Assembly (NCBI RefSeq): GCF_011764445.1
Contig: NZ_BLPG01000001.1
Location: 9,415,316 to 9,479,315, forward strand
Origin: Phytohabitans rumicis
Lineage (GTDB): Bacteria; Actinomycetota; Actinomycetes; Mycobacteriales; Micromonosporaceae
DNA: 64,000 nt
Direction: 5' to 3'
Positions within the stretch are counted from its first letter, which is position 1. Each line of letters starts with the position of its first letter. The translations under genes were made by a program, and so were the position numbers. This document shows, piece after piece, positions 35,235-44,542 of the stretch. The notes beneath the pieces were generated by a model. The model did no database searches. It worked only from the letters and a program-made list of their open reading frames with translations, and had not been told where the DNA came from.

Positions 35235-36129
35235 ACCGCTTCCAGTTCGTCGAGGACCACCAGCAGCGCTTCGGCGTGAAGCGGTTGTGCCGGGTCCTGG
35301 GCGTGGCCCGGTCCAGCTTCTACCACTGGAAGGCCACCGCGGCGGCTCGGGCGGCCCGTAAGGCCGACGACGCCGCCCTGGCGGCCCGGATCCGGACCGT
35401 GCACGCCGACTTCGACGGCACCTACGGCGTGCCGCGGATCACCGCCGAGCTACGCGACCGCGGCGAGCGGGTCAACCACAAGCGCATCGCCCGGGTGATG
35501 CGCGGGATCGGCCTGCAAGGACTGCGACTGCGTCGCCGGCAGCGCACCACGATCCCGGACCCGGCCGCGGCGAAGGCGCCGGACCTGATCGGCCGGGACT
35601 TCACCGCACCAGCGCCGAACCTGCGCTATGTCGGTGACATCACGTACCTGCCCGTCGGCGAGCGCGGATTTCTTTACCTGGCCACCGTGCTGGACCTGCA
35701 CTCGCGCCGGCTGGCCGGCTGGGCGATCGCCGACCACATGCGCACCGACCTCGTCCTGGACGCCCTGGCCGCCGCACAGCGCACCCGGGGCAGCCTGGCC
35801 GGGCGATCCTGCACACCGACCACGGCGCCCAGTACACCTCCCGAGCGTTCGCCGCCGCCTGCCGTGCCGCCGGCGTTCGCCAGTCGATGAGCGCGGTCGG
35901 CAGCTCCGCGGACAACGCCGCCGCCGAATCCTTCAACGCCACCTTCAAACGCGAGACCCTGCAAGGCCGCCGCGCCTTCACCGACGAACGAGAGGGACGC
36001 CTGACCGCATTCCGCTGGCTGCACCGCTACAACACCGTCCGCCGCCACTCCCGGCTCGGACAACGATCCCCGATCGCCTACGAGAAGACACTCCGACCAA
36101 CATCAACTACCCTGGCATCAGCCGCATAA
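35231..36129 (+). pseudogene. IS3-family transposase OrfB, one-base frameshift
   Basis: Restored length is about 299 residues. The HTH_21 region is QQRFGVKRLCRVLGVARSSF. The rve integrase core shows the first Asp in LRYVGDITYLPV. The frame breaks at GGG 35801-35803; with GGGG it reads LAGAILHTDHGAQYTSRAF, containing the second Asp, and continues to the Glu in NAAAESFNATFKRE. The C-terminus is TVRRHSRLGQRSPIAYE. The break falls inside the catalytic core, so the element as written cannot transpose; it may be an undercall. Confidence 0.85.
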
Positions 36130-36179
36130 CCCCGTGTCCAAGATCAGGGGTCAAGCCCCAAGATCGACTAAGGGGAGTC

Positions 36180-36635
36180 ATGTTGTTCATTCGCCAGCGG
36201 CTCGGCCGGGTGGTGGTCGTGTGTGCCATAGCCGTGACCGTGTTCACGAGTTTCACCGCGACGCCCGCGCAGGCGTGGCCAGGCGCCGAACTGAATCGCG
36301 CCATGTACGGCGTTAACGGCCAGCTTCTGGGCAGGGCGACCTGGTTCTCGGCCGACACCGGCTACTACTGGAACGGACTGATCGAGGTCCACGACCTGTT
36401 CTGCGACCAGGACAACGGCATCATCGCCGCTCTCTACGCGTTCCGCGGCGGTGAGTGGCAGCGCACCACCCTGGCCAGCGTCCGGGGCTGTGGCAGCTCC
36501 AACTACGTGGACGTGAAGAAGGCGCCGGCCGGGCCGTACGTGGGTGACCGGATCAGGTTCCGGGTCTGCAAGCTGCTGCCCAACGGCACCTGGATCGACT
36601 GCTACGACCAGTACGCCATCAACGAACCGATGTAG
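36180..36635 (+). CDS. Small secreted protein of unknown function
   Basis: A 151-residue protein with a signal peptide (RLGRVVVVCAIAVTVFTSF, cleavage after AQA) and a mature domain of ~115 residues rich in Trp, Tyr and Gly, with three or four Cys (DLFCDQD, VRGCGSS, FRVCKLL, WIDCYDQ) that could form two disulfides. ATG 36180 follows AGGGGAGT. It starts 26 bp after the end of IS element 1, so the insertion may have altered its promoter. No family recognised. Confidence 0.7.
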   Translation: MLFIRQRLGRVVVVCAIAVTVFTSFTATPAQAWPGAELNRAMYGVNGQLLGRATWFSADTGYYWNGLIEVHDLFCDQDNGIIAALYAFRGGEWQRTTLASVRGCGSSNYVDVKKAPAGPYVGDRIRFRVCKLLPNGTWIDCYDQYAINEPM

Positions 36636-36806
36636 GGGCCCCGACGGCTGGACCGCCCAAGGCGAGCACCTTGTTGTCCCGACCGTATCGGATGGCACCG
36701 GGGTGCAGCGCCACCGAATAGGTGGCCAACGCCGAGCGGTGCTCCAGCCGTCGCGCCTGCTGGTGGCCCGCGACCAGCCGGTCCTTCGCCTCCAACAGCA
36801 GCTTCG

Positions 36807-36851
36807 CCCTTGTGATCCAGGCCGTTGCCCGCGCGGCCTGGATCACAAGGG
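36807..36851. terminator. Bidirectional terminator hairpin
   Basis: CCCTTGTGATCCAGGCCG (36807-36824) and CGGCCTGGATCACAAGGG (36834-36851) form a perfect 18-bp stem with the loop TTGCCCGCG. It lies between the convergent genes ending at 36635 and 36862. The stem top and loop (CCAGGCCGTTGC...CGCGGCC) match the core of repeat A at 7.6 and 44.5 kb. Confidence 0.8.
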
Positions 36852-36861
36852 GGAAGAGTGG

Positions 36862-37797
36862 CTAGTTGGGCGGTCCGAGCACCACATTGGTGGTGTTGCC
36901 GGTGACCGCGCCGTTGTACGTCATCTGCAGGGTGTACGTGCCGGCGGTCCCGAGGGTTATGTCGATGATCGCGACGTCCTGGCCGAGTGTCGTGCCCGGC
37001 GGGTTCAGGTAGGAGTAGGGATTGTCGCCGGGCGGGCCGTGGTACAGCAACCGCTGCTGTGAGCCGCCCAGCCGGAAGCCGACGCCGGAGAAGAAGCCGT
37101 TGGTGCAGGCCGCCCGTGGCCCGCCGCAGCTAGCGCCCTCGCCGCCGGTGGTGAGCACCGCGATCCGGTTGGACGTCGGCGCGTATTCCCCATACACCGG
37201 GCAGTTGCTTCCGTTGCAGCTTCGCAGGTCGGTGAGCGCCCCGGTCCAGGCGTCGTAGTGCAACCCTTGTGCCTTGTTGGTGCCCGGCTCGAAGAACACG
37301 CCAGGGCGGAACGTTGTGGTCGTTAGCGTCGTGCTGGCCGTCGTGCCGTCCTGCGAGGTAATCGTGAATGTGGAGGTGAAGCTCGTCCCGGGCGTGCTGC
37401 CCGCGCAGGTGCCGAAGACCTCCCGGGCCGGGTCGAATGAGTTGGGCAGGTAGAAGTTGATCTGGGTGGGCGATACATACAGGATCGGCAGGTACTTCCC
37501 GGTGCTGAGCGTGCAGTTGTTGATGTATACCTGCACTCCGCCCGCGTTGGTTGGCCAGGACGGGAACGAGTAACTCTGTGACGGCGAACCCGGCAACAGG
37601 AAGCTGCCGCCCGAGCCGAACGCCGTCAGCAGCGCACCGCGGGCCAAAGGGCTGCCCGCGAACGAGGCAGAGTTCACGATGCTTACGGACGTGGGACCGG
37701 CATGCGCGGCAGCCGGCGCTACCAGCATTCCGGGTAGGAGTAGGAGAAGCAGAACAGCGAGGCGGCGAGCGGCGGCTCGCATGTCCAATCGGGTCAT
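36862..37797 (-). CDS. Secreted protein with TIGR03437-like domain
   Basis: A 311-residue protein. A signal peptide (LAVLLLLLLPGMLVAPAAAH) leads into VSIVNSASFAGSPLARGALL, TAFGSGGSFLL and later YLPILYVSPTQINFYLPNSF. This is the pattern of TIGR03437, a beta-sandwich domain best known as a C-terminal module of Acidobacteria (Solibacter) exported proteins. Here the domain spans most of the protein and the last ~150 residues are further beta strands (FFSGVGFRLGG, TLQMTYNGAV). Function unknown; adhesion or protein contact outside the cell is plausible. Distant transfer is possible. Confidence 0.75.
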   Translation of the reverse strand: MTRLDMRAAARRLAVLLLLLLPGMLVAPAAAHAGPTSVSIVNSASFAGSPLARGALLTAFGSGGSFLLPGSPSQSYSFPSWPTNAGGVQVYINNCTLSTGKYLPILYVSPTQINFYLPNSFDPAREVFGTCAGSTPGTSFTSTFTITSQDGTTASTTLTTTTFRPGVFFEPGTNKAQGLHYDAWTGALTDLRSCNGSNCPVYGEYAPTSNRIAVLTTGGEGASCGGPRAACTNGFFSGVGFRLGGSQQRLLYHGPPGDNPYSYLNPPGTTLGQDVAIIDITLGTAGTYTLQMTYNGAVTGNTTNVVLGPPN

Positions 37798-37984
37798 GTC
37801 GTCCCTCCTGACCGTGGCCGTTGGAAGCCTGGCCCGAACGGTAGGGACGCCTCACCGCAGCCGACAGAGCACCTGGACTACCTAGAGTCGGGCCGCGACC
37901 GAGGCCTGTACCCACTGCCTCACTCGGTCATCGACATCGACGTGCGGATTGGTCACGCACCGACCCTGACACGGTCTGGCGGGC

Positions 37985-38302
37985 ATGACGCGGTACCAAC
38001 CCAACCGATTGCTGATCTTGCACCGCGACATGATCCCGGTCCGTGAACCTGCCGCAAAAACGTTAGCGGCCGAGTGGATCGGCACTCTCCTGGCGGCATG
38101 CCGGCAGGAGTTGGAGCGGCTGGTGAAGGCCGTTGCCGTGGTGCCCGCGATGGGGGTCGATGTGGCGGTGCTCGGCGGCGGAGTGGCGTTCACGAAGCAG
38201 GCAGCCGCCACCCGCCTCAATGGACGTGAACTACAGCGAGATGATGGCCAGCACCGTCGCCTGCGATGTGCGCTGCCTCCATCGCGGCCTGGCTTGCCGT
38301 GA
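37985..38302 (+). CDS. Hypothetical protein, doubtful
   Basis: A 105-residue frame with ATG and a weak GGCGGG upstream. The first ~75 residues have an acceptable codon pattern (ACRQELERLVKAVAVVPAMG). The tail is Arg-rich and overlaps antisense to the next gene by 86 bases. The antisense frame here is also open, so coding is uncertain. It fills most of a ~420-base interval that otherwise shows nothing I can identify. Confidence 0.25.
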   Translation: MTRYQPNRLLILHRDMIPVREPAAKTLAAEWIGTLLAACRQELERLVKAVAVVPAMGVDVAVLGGGVAFTKQAAATRLNGRELQRDDGQHRRLRCALPPSRPGLP

Positions 38303-38720
38303 AGTGAATGCTGCCAACGAAAGCCCCGACTGTGGAATCCCAGATGGCATAGTAACCGTAGAAATTGTTATATGGGATGGAGGACCTCCGCGCCAGTCTT
38401 GAAGGACTCACGAGCTCTTCAAGCGGCAGCTCTTCAAGTGTCTCGACCAGGACTCGGGATCCTCGCCGCACGACAATCTCGCGGTGATCCTCGCCGCGCT
38501 CGCCACCCCTAACTGGCTGTGAGTCGATCACGTCGTCGTCAGGAATCCAAATGATAGGACCATTGTCCGGGCACGAGCAGGGCGGCCAGCCACACAAGCA
38601 GAACGGATTGTATCCGCTCCTTCCTTGATGGTCCCCTGAAGTGGTAAGCGGGAGAACTGTTAGCAGCCGAGTGCCCGCGAGGGCGAACTGCCGATGCCGG
38701 GTCTCCTCGTAGCTGGTCAT
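38217..38720 (-). CDS. Hypothetical protein (167 aa) with Cys-rich motif
   Basis: ATG 38720 opens MTSYEETRHRQFALAGTRLL. A CLCGWPPCSCP cluster follows near residue 42, then an acidic run and a C-terminal part SSIPYNNFYGYYAIWDSTVG with MEAAHIAGDG. GC content is lower here than in neighbours and codon use is less biased, which suggests acquisition from elsewhere. It lacks signal peptide or membrane segment. The final ~30 residues overlap a doubtful plus-strand frame. No family recognised. Confidence 0.5.
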   Translation of the reverse strand: MTSYEETRHRQFALAGTRLLTVLPLTTSGDHQGRSGYNPFCLCGWPPCSCPDNGPIIWIPDDDVIDSQPVRGGERGEDHREIVVRRGSRVLVETLEELPLEELVSPSRLARRSSIPYNNFYGYYAIWDSTVGAFVGSIHFTASQAAMEAAHIAGDGAGHHLAVVHVH

Positions 38721-38947
38721 CCGAGTCTCCTTTGCGACGAGACTCTCTCAGTAGAGCATGATGAAATGATCAAATCACCAAAACGGTGCCGTGCCGTGTG
38801 GTTGGCCCCGGGCCAGCGGGTCCAGCACGGTGGGTTGGGTGTCGAGCCCGTACACGGTGTGGCCCTTGCGGGCGGGCGCCGCGGTCAGGGTGAGGCCGAC
38901 ATTCTGCTTGCGGGCAGGATGGGTCAATCCGGTCCAGCGCGCGTCGG

Positions 38948-39820
38948 TCACGTGGTGGTCAAGCGGTGCCGTAGGCGCGTGACGTCTTGTGCTGGTGGCA
39001 GGCCGTAGGTCCGGCGGTATTCGCGGTTGAACTGGGACGGGCTGGCGTACCCGACCGTGCTGGCGACATGAGCGGCGCTGTTGGTACCCGCCAGCAGGAG
39101 CCGGCGCGCTTCTTGCAGCCGCAGTTGTTTCTGGAAGCGGATGGGACTCATACCCGTGGCGGCTTTGAATTGCCGGTGCAAGGTGGCGACGCTCATGCGG
39201 GCGGCCGCGGCGATGGCGTCGATGCGCAGCGGCTGGTCGTAGTTCGCGCGGATCCAACCGGCTGCGGCGCGGATGCGCGAGAGACTGGAGTCGGCGATGG
39301 CGAACTGACGCAGCACCGGGCCGAGTGGGCTGTTCAGCAGCCGGTAGAGGATCTCGGTCTCGATCCGGGCGGCGAGCAGCTTGATGTCGGCGGGGGTGTC
39401 GAGCAGGCGAACCCAGCGGGTGAGCGCATTGGTGAGTTCCGGGGTGATCGGTGCGGCGACCTGCCCGCCGGGTGTGGGCAGCGCATGCAGGTCGGTTTCG
39501 TCCAACTCCAGAAGCAGGTCTGCGAGCAGGGCTGGGTCGAGGTGCAACACGGCCGAGCGGTACGGCGTCTGTTCGAGGGTGGCGGTGACGGGCACCTCGA
39601 GGGAATTGAGGAACATGTGCCCACGACTGGTCAGCCAGGTGCGGTCCCCGGCAGTGGTGCGTTTCGCGCCGTCGGCGGCGAAGCAGATCATCGGCTCGTA
39701 CAGCAGTTCGGCGTTTCCGCCTAACTCGTCGACACTGATCAGGCTCAGCCGCGGGACGGCCGTGCTGGTCCACAGGGCGTCGCTGTGCCGGGTGACGGCG
39801 GCGGCTAGCTGGTCGAGCAC
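38948..39820 (-). CDS. AraC-family transcriptional regulator
   Basis: A 290-residue protein. The N-terminal AraC_N sensor spans LDQLAAAVTRHSDALWTSTA to LHLDPALLADLLLEL. The C-terminal domain has HTH motifs IDAIAAAARMSVATLHRQFK and AHVASTVGYASPSQFNREYR. GTG 39820 was chosen over ATG 39883 because GGGAGG lies 6 bases before it and because the family begins at this LDQLA helix; the upstream ATG would put the operator repeats inside the gene. It is divergent from the aldo/keto reductase. Confidence 0.85.
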   Translation of the reverse strand: MLDQLAAAVTRHSDALWTSTAVPRLSLISVDELGGNAELLYEPMICFAADGAKRTTAGDRTWLTSRGHMFLNSLEVPVTATLEQTPYRSAVLHLDPALLADLLLELDETDLHALPTPGGQVAAPITPELTNALTRWVRLLDTPADIKLLAARIETEILYRLLNSPLGPVLRQFAIADSSLSRIRAAAGWIRANYDQPLRIDAIAAAARMSVATLHRQFKAATGMSPIRFQKQLRLQEARRLLLAGTNSAAHVASTVGYASPSQFNREYRRTYGLPPAQDVTRLRHRLTTT

Positions 39821-39864
39821 CAATCCTCCCGGTGAGATTTTTAGGCAAAAATACGCGACGGCGC

Positions 39865-40916
<1,052 letters not shown>

Positions 40917-41002
40917 CACCGCCGACCGCTTACGTACAGCAATGATTGGCGGTCGGGCCGCGCGTTGTCTGCGGCCTGGCGCGGACCTGGTCGCGGTGTG
41001 CG

Positions 41003-41944
41003 CTAGTACTGCGCTTCCCGTTGTGGGTCCGGGGTGTCGGCGACCGCTGGGGTCGGCTGTAGCCGGCGGGTGACTGGCGCGTTCGGCCTGGTGGGTGGTC
41101 CGGCCCGCTTGCTGTGCCGGACGAGCGTCATGGCTAGCACTGCGGCGGCGGCCAGCGCGGCGGGCGCCCAGAGCAGGGGGTTGGTACGCAGGTTGGCAGG
41201 TGTCTGCTGGGTGAGGACGAATAGGCCCATGACGACGACGAACCAGCCGAACGTCTTGCGCAGCAGGTCCTCTGGGATCCGTCCGATGAGTCGACTGCCG
41301 AGCATGCTGCCGGCGACCGCTGCGGCGGTGATGGCGGCGGCCAGCGGCCAGTTGATGGTGATGCTGGACAGGTAGCCGGCGAGTCCGGCGAAGGATTTCA
41401 TCGCGATGACCAGCAGCGAGGTGCCCACCGCGACCGGCATCGGCAAGCCGCCGAGCAATGCGAGGGCGGGCACGACGAGGAAGCCGCCGCCAGCGCCCAC
41501 GAGGCCGGTGACCAGGCCGACCACGACACCGTCCAGTACCACCCGGAACACTGGCAGCTCGTGCGGGGCGGGCCGGCCGGCGGCGCGTCGGCCGCGGATC
41601 ATCGCCACGGCGGTGGCGAGCATCATCAGCCCGAACGCGGTCAGCAGCACACTCGCGGGAATGAGCTCGGCGAGCCGGCCGCCGGTGTAGGCGCCGGTCA
41701 TGCCGGCGATGCCGAATACCAGTCCGGTGCGCCAGCGCACCCGGCCGGCGCGGGCGTGCGGGAGGACGCCGACCGCGCTGGTAGCGCCGACGACGAGCAG
41801 CGAGGTGGCGATGGCTTCCTTGGCCGGAAGGTCGGTGACATAGACCAGCAGCGGTACGGCGAGGATGGATCCGCCTCCGCCGAGCAGGCCAAGGCTGATC
41901 CCGATCAGTACCGCACCGGCGACGGTGAGGGCGAGGGCGGTCAC
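41003..41944 (-). CDS. Sulfite exporter TauE/SafE family protein
   Basis: A 313-residue membrane protein with about eight helices. The family motif appears twice: GISLGLLGGGGSILAVPLLV and VTGLVGAGGGFLVVPALALL. The hydrophilic C-terminal ~45 residues look free. GTG 41944 overlaps the rhodanese gene's stop (GTGA). It is the last gene of the CstR-like operon and probably exports sulfite or thiosulfate produced from persulfides. Confidence 0.9.
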   Translation of the reverse strand: MTALALTVAGAVLIGISLGLLGGGGSILAVPLLVYVTDLPAKEAIATSLLVVGATSAVGVLPHARAGRVRWRTGLVFGIAGMTGAYTGGRLAELIPASVLLTAFGLMMLATAVAMIRGRRAAGRPAPHELPVFRVVLDGVVVGLVTGLVGAGGGFLVVPALALLGGLPMPVAVGTSLLVIAMKSFAGLAGYLSSITINWPLAAAITAAAVAGSMLGSRLIGRIPEDLLRKTFGWFVVVMGLFVLTQQTPANLRTNPLLWAPAALAAAAVLAMTLVRHSKRAGPPTRPNAPVTRRLQPTPAVADTPDPQREAQY

Positions 41945-42545
41945 GACCGGCTCGCGGTGGGCCTGCTGTTACGCAGCTGGGCGACGACGGTGTCGAGGTC
42001 GCAGTTGGCACCCCGGTTGTAGGGCAGCTTGCTCAGCAGCATGCCCATGGCGCAGGTGTTGGTGACCGCGGCGAAGGTCAGCCCGGCGCCGATGAAGCCG
42101 GCCACCCACTTCGCGCCCGGCAAGACTAGCGAGGCGAGGATGCTGACCAGGACGATCGAGCCCGCGGCGAGGCGTACCTGTCGTTCCAGATCCCAGCGGG
42201 GTCGGCCATGGTTGACCGGCGCGTTCGTCGCCTGCCAGGCGAGGATGCCGCCGGTGAGGACCTTCAGGTTGGGCAGTCCCGTCTGTTCGAGTGCCTGCCC
42301 GGCCTGGGCGGCCCGGGCGCCGGAGCGGCAGACCAGCACCACGTCCTCGTCCAGGTGGTCGCCCAGCTCGGCGCGGTGTTCCTTGAGCAGGTCCAGTGGC
42401 ACGTTGTAGGAGCCGGGGATGTGCGCGGTCTCGAATTCCGCTGGGGTGCGCACGTCCAGCACCCGGGGGCGTGGCCGGAGTTGAGCAGCTCGCGCAGGGT
42501 GGGGACGTCCAGCGTGGACGGCGCGGTGGTGTCGGGTGTGTCCAT
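41941..42545 (-). pseudogene. Rhodanese with DUF2892-type membrane domain, one-base frameshift
   Basis: The N-terminus MDTPDTTAPSTLDVPTLREL and the rest are in two frames. Restoring one base in CCCGGGGG (42462-42469) gives GHAPRVLDVRTPAEFETAHI, then the rhodanese active-site loop VLVCRSGARAAQAGQAL with the sulfur-carrying Cys. Two hydrophobic segments (RLAAGSIVLVSILASLVLP; GFIGAGLTFAAVTNTCAMGM) form the DUF2892-like part. Restored length is about 201 residues. It would accept sulfane sulfur at the membrane, in line with its operon partners, an MBL persulfide dioxygenase and a TauE exporter. Confidence 0.85.
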
Positions 42546-42567
42546 GTCTCCTCGTTGGGGGTATGGG

Positions 42568-43968
42568 TCAGGAGCCGGCGGTCATCGCCAGGCCGGCCTG
42601 CTCGGCCGTGCCGAACATGTCGTCGATCAGGACGACGTCGCGGCCAGCGTTGGTCAGCAGCGACGCGGCGGCGGCGGCGCGATAGCCGGAGCCGCAGTGC
42701 ACCCACACCGTGCCGGCAGCGACCTCGGCCAGCCGCTTCGGCAGTTCCGGCAGGGGGATGTGCATCGCCCCGTCGATGTGGCCGGCATTCCACTCATTGG
42801 TCAACCGCACGTCCAGGACGACGTCGGGGTCGGGTAGGCCGGCCGGGGTGTTCCCGGCTTGGGCGGCGGCCAGCGCAGGGAAGTCGGCGACGGCCAGCGC
42901 GCGCAGGTCGGCAGGGTCGGTGGCCCACTGGTCGGGGGTTCCAGCGGCCTGGGTGGCGGGCCGGTCGATGCCGATGCGGACGAGCTCCCGCTGGGCGTCG
43001 GCGACTTGCTCTGGCGTCTCGGCGAGCAGGCTGATCGGCACGCCCCAGTCGATCAGCCAACCAAGCCACGTCGCCATGGGCCCGTCGAGGCCGAGACTGA
43101 CCGTTCCGGCCAGGTGCGATGCGGCGTATGCCTTGCGGTGGCGCAGGTCGACCACCCACTGCCCGGCGGCGAGCCGCGTCCGCAGTTGCATGGCGTCGGC
43201 ACGGGCGACCGGGCTCAGGTCGACCGGCGCCGGACCGGCCGCGTTGGCCACTCCCATATGCGCGTAGTACGCCGGGTAAGCGTCCAGCCCGGCCAGGATC
43301 TGGGTGACGAAGTCGTCCGCGGCCAGCCGTAGCGCGGGGTTGGCGTGCCTCTCCCGGCCCATGGTCGACTCGTCTGCGTCGGCCTGGCCGGCCGAACAGA
43401 AGCTGCCGAAGCCGTGGGTCGGCCACACCTGTGTCCCGTCCGGAAGCAGGTCCGCCAGCCGGCGCACCGAGGCGTGCTGGTGGTGGGCGAGGACGTTGGC
43501 GTGCTGCTGGCCGAGCAGGTCGGTCCGGCCGGTTGTGCCGAACAGCAGCGACCCGCCGGTGAACACCCCGACCGGAGACCACCCACCACCGCTGGCCCCG
43601 TCCACGACGTACGACAGGTGGTGGAAGGTGTGGCCGGGGGTGGCGAGGACACGGATCCGTAGCCCGTCGGACACGCTCACCACGTCGCCGTCGGCCACCG
43701 GCACCCGCTCGAAGCTCACCTCGTCGTCAACGCAAACCAGGTACTCCGCCCCCGTCAGCCGGGCCAGCTGCAGCCCACCGGAAACGTAGTCGTTGTGGAT
43801 GTGCGTCTCCACCACGTGCGTGACGCGCACCCCTAGCTCGCCGACGTGTGCGAGGACCCGATCGATGTCGCGCTGTGGATCGACCACCACGGCCACCTGG
43901 CCGTCGGTGGCCAGGTAGCTGCGGTCGCCCAGCGACGAGGTCGCAATCACGGAAACATGGACTGTCAT
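42568..43968 (-). CDS. MBL-fold persulfide dioxygenase-like / rhodanese fusion
   Basis: A 466-residue protein. The N-terminal metallo-beta-lactamase domain has THIHNDYVSGG (HxHxD), LATPGHTFHHLSY and LPTHGFGSFC-type ligands (VWPTHGFGSFCSAG). Two rhodanese-like modules follow: an inactive one (WVVDLRHRKAYAASHLAGTV, no Cys) and an active one with VHCGSGYRAAAAASLL. This is the CstB/ETHE1 arrangement that oxidises persulfides to thiosulfate or sulfite. ATG 43968 is the start. It lies 130 bp behind the CstR-like gene, with an operator palindrome between. Confidence 0.9.
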   Translation of the reverse strand: MTVHVSVIATSSLGDRSYLATDGQVAVVVDPQRDIDRVLAHVGELGVRVTHVVETHIHNDYVSGGLQLARLTGAEYLVCVDDEVSFERVPVADGDVVSVSDGLRIRVLATPGHTFHHLSYVVDGASGGGWSPVGVFTGGSLLFGTTGRTDLLGQQHANVLAHHQHASVRRLADLLPDGTQVWPTHGFGSFCSAGQADADESTMGRERHANPALRLAADDFVTQILAGLDAYPAYYAHMGVANAAGPAPVDLSPVARADAMQLRTRLAAGQWVVDLRHRKAYAASHLAGTVSLGLDGPMATWLGWLIDWGVPISLLAETPEQVADAQRELVRIGIDRPATQAAGTPDQWATDPADLRALAVADFPALAAAQAGNTPAGLPDPDVVLDVRLTNEWNAGHIDGAMHIPLPELPKRLAEVAAGTVWVHCGSGYRAAAAASLLTNAGRDVVLIDDMFGTAEQAGLAMTAGS

Positions 43969-43991
43969 GCGCCACTCCTGTACTAAACCGA

Positions 43992-44008
43992 CATACCCCG
44001 GGGGTATG
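43992..44008. promoter_or_regulatory. CsoR/CstR-type operator, upstream of MBL-rhodanese gene
   Basis: CATACCCCGGGGGTATG is a perfect palindrome about the central base. It lies 24 bp upstream of the MBL-rhodanese start and matches the 44401 site. Confidence 0.8.
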
Positions 44009-44105
44009 AAAGAGACAGAATCCACCCTTGGTGGAAGTCGACGGCCGCTTACCCGCCCACGCCACGGACCCGCGACGTGGGCTGCGCACAGTCAGCCGGG
44101 ACGGC

Positions 44106-44375
44106 TCACGCCAGAGCCAGGAACAACTTCTCCAGTTCCTGTTCGGTCATCTCGGCCTGCTCGCCCCGTTCACGCGCATCCGCGCAGTGCCGCATGCCGG
44201 ACGCGATGATCTTGTAGCCGGCCCGGTCGATCGCCTTTGAAACGGCGGCGAGCTGGATCAACACCTCCCGGCAGTCGCCACCCTCCTCCATCATCTCGAT
44301 CACCGCGTTGAGTTGCCCACGGGCCCGCTTGAGCCGGGTCAACGCCTCGCCGGTCATCTCGGGTCGAAGCTTCAT
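44106..44375 (-). CDS. cstR: CsoR-superfamily repressor, CstR-like
   Basis: An 89-residue all-helical repressor. ATG 44375 follows GGAGGTGGCGAG. Cys35 (GGDCREVLIQLAAVSKAID) and Cys64 (GMRHCADAR) occupy the two CsoR cysteine positions. The copper-ligand His expected four residues before the second Cys is Gly60, as in CstR-type sulfane-sulfur sensors and unlike copper sensors. An operator lies just upstream and a second one upstream of the next gene. It heads an operon of MBL-rhodanese, rhodanese and TauE. The symbol is given by analogy. Confidence 0.82.
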   Translation of the reverse strand: MKLRPEMTGEALTRLKRARGQLNAVIEMMEEGGDCREVLIQLAAVSKAIDRAGYKIIASGMRHCADARERGEQAEMTEQELEKLFLALA

Positions 44376-44400
44376 CTCGCCACCTCCTACAAGACGCAGC

Positions 44401-44416
44401 ATACCCCCGGGGGTAT
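44401..44416. promoter_or_regulatory. CsoR/CstR-type operator, upstream of the repressor gene
   Basis: ATACCCCCGGGGGTAT is a perfect 16-bp palindrome 25 bp upstream of the repressor start, implying autoregulation. Confidence 0.8.
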
Positions 44417-44437
44417 CCGTCGCCAAACTCATGGAGG

Positions 44438-44520
44438 GCTGCCGCGGCGTCCGCCGCGCTGCAGACCGTTGCTCCCGCGGCCCCACCCGCCGCGTCTCCA
44501 CAATCAACAGACGCGGCGGG
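44438..44520. repeat. Intergenic hairpin repeat A, copy 2, with terminator stem
   Basis: It matches copy 1 at 7573: GCTGCCGCGGCGTCCGCCGC, then CCGTTGCTCCCGCGGCC and CACAATCAA. The 3' part forms a separate perfect 12-bp stem CCCGCCGCGTCT / AGACGCGGCGGG (44486-44497 with 44509-44520). It lies just after the HAF-repeat gene, for which it could be the terminator. Confidence 0.6.
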
Positions 44521-44542
44521 GTGAGCCAGGATGGTCAGGGGG

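Larger units (their letters stand above)
34856..36153 (+). mobile_element. IS3-family insertion sequence 1 (1298 bp)
   Basis: The left end TGCCCCCTGATCTTGGACAC (34856-34875) and the right end GTGTCCAAGATCAGGGGTCA (36134-36153) are inverted repeats matching in 19 of 20 positions, with the TG...CA termini usual for IS3. Between them lie overlapping orfA and orfB. No 3-4 bp target duplication is seen at these ends, but AAGGGGAGT occurs on both flanks (34847-34855 and 36170-36178). It lies between the MMPL gene and a small secreted-protein gene. Confidence 0.85.

Noticed and set aside
38775-38947. Minus-strand frame after the AraC gene with HPARKQNVGLTLTAAPARKG
   Set aside because: It looks slightly protein-like but has no start, no family match and no ribosome site; too weak to list as a gene.
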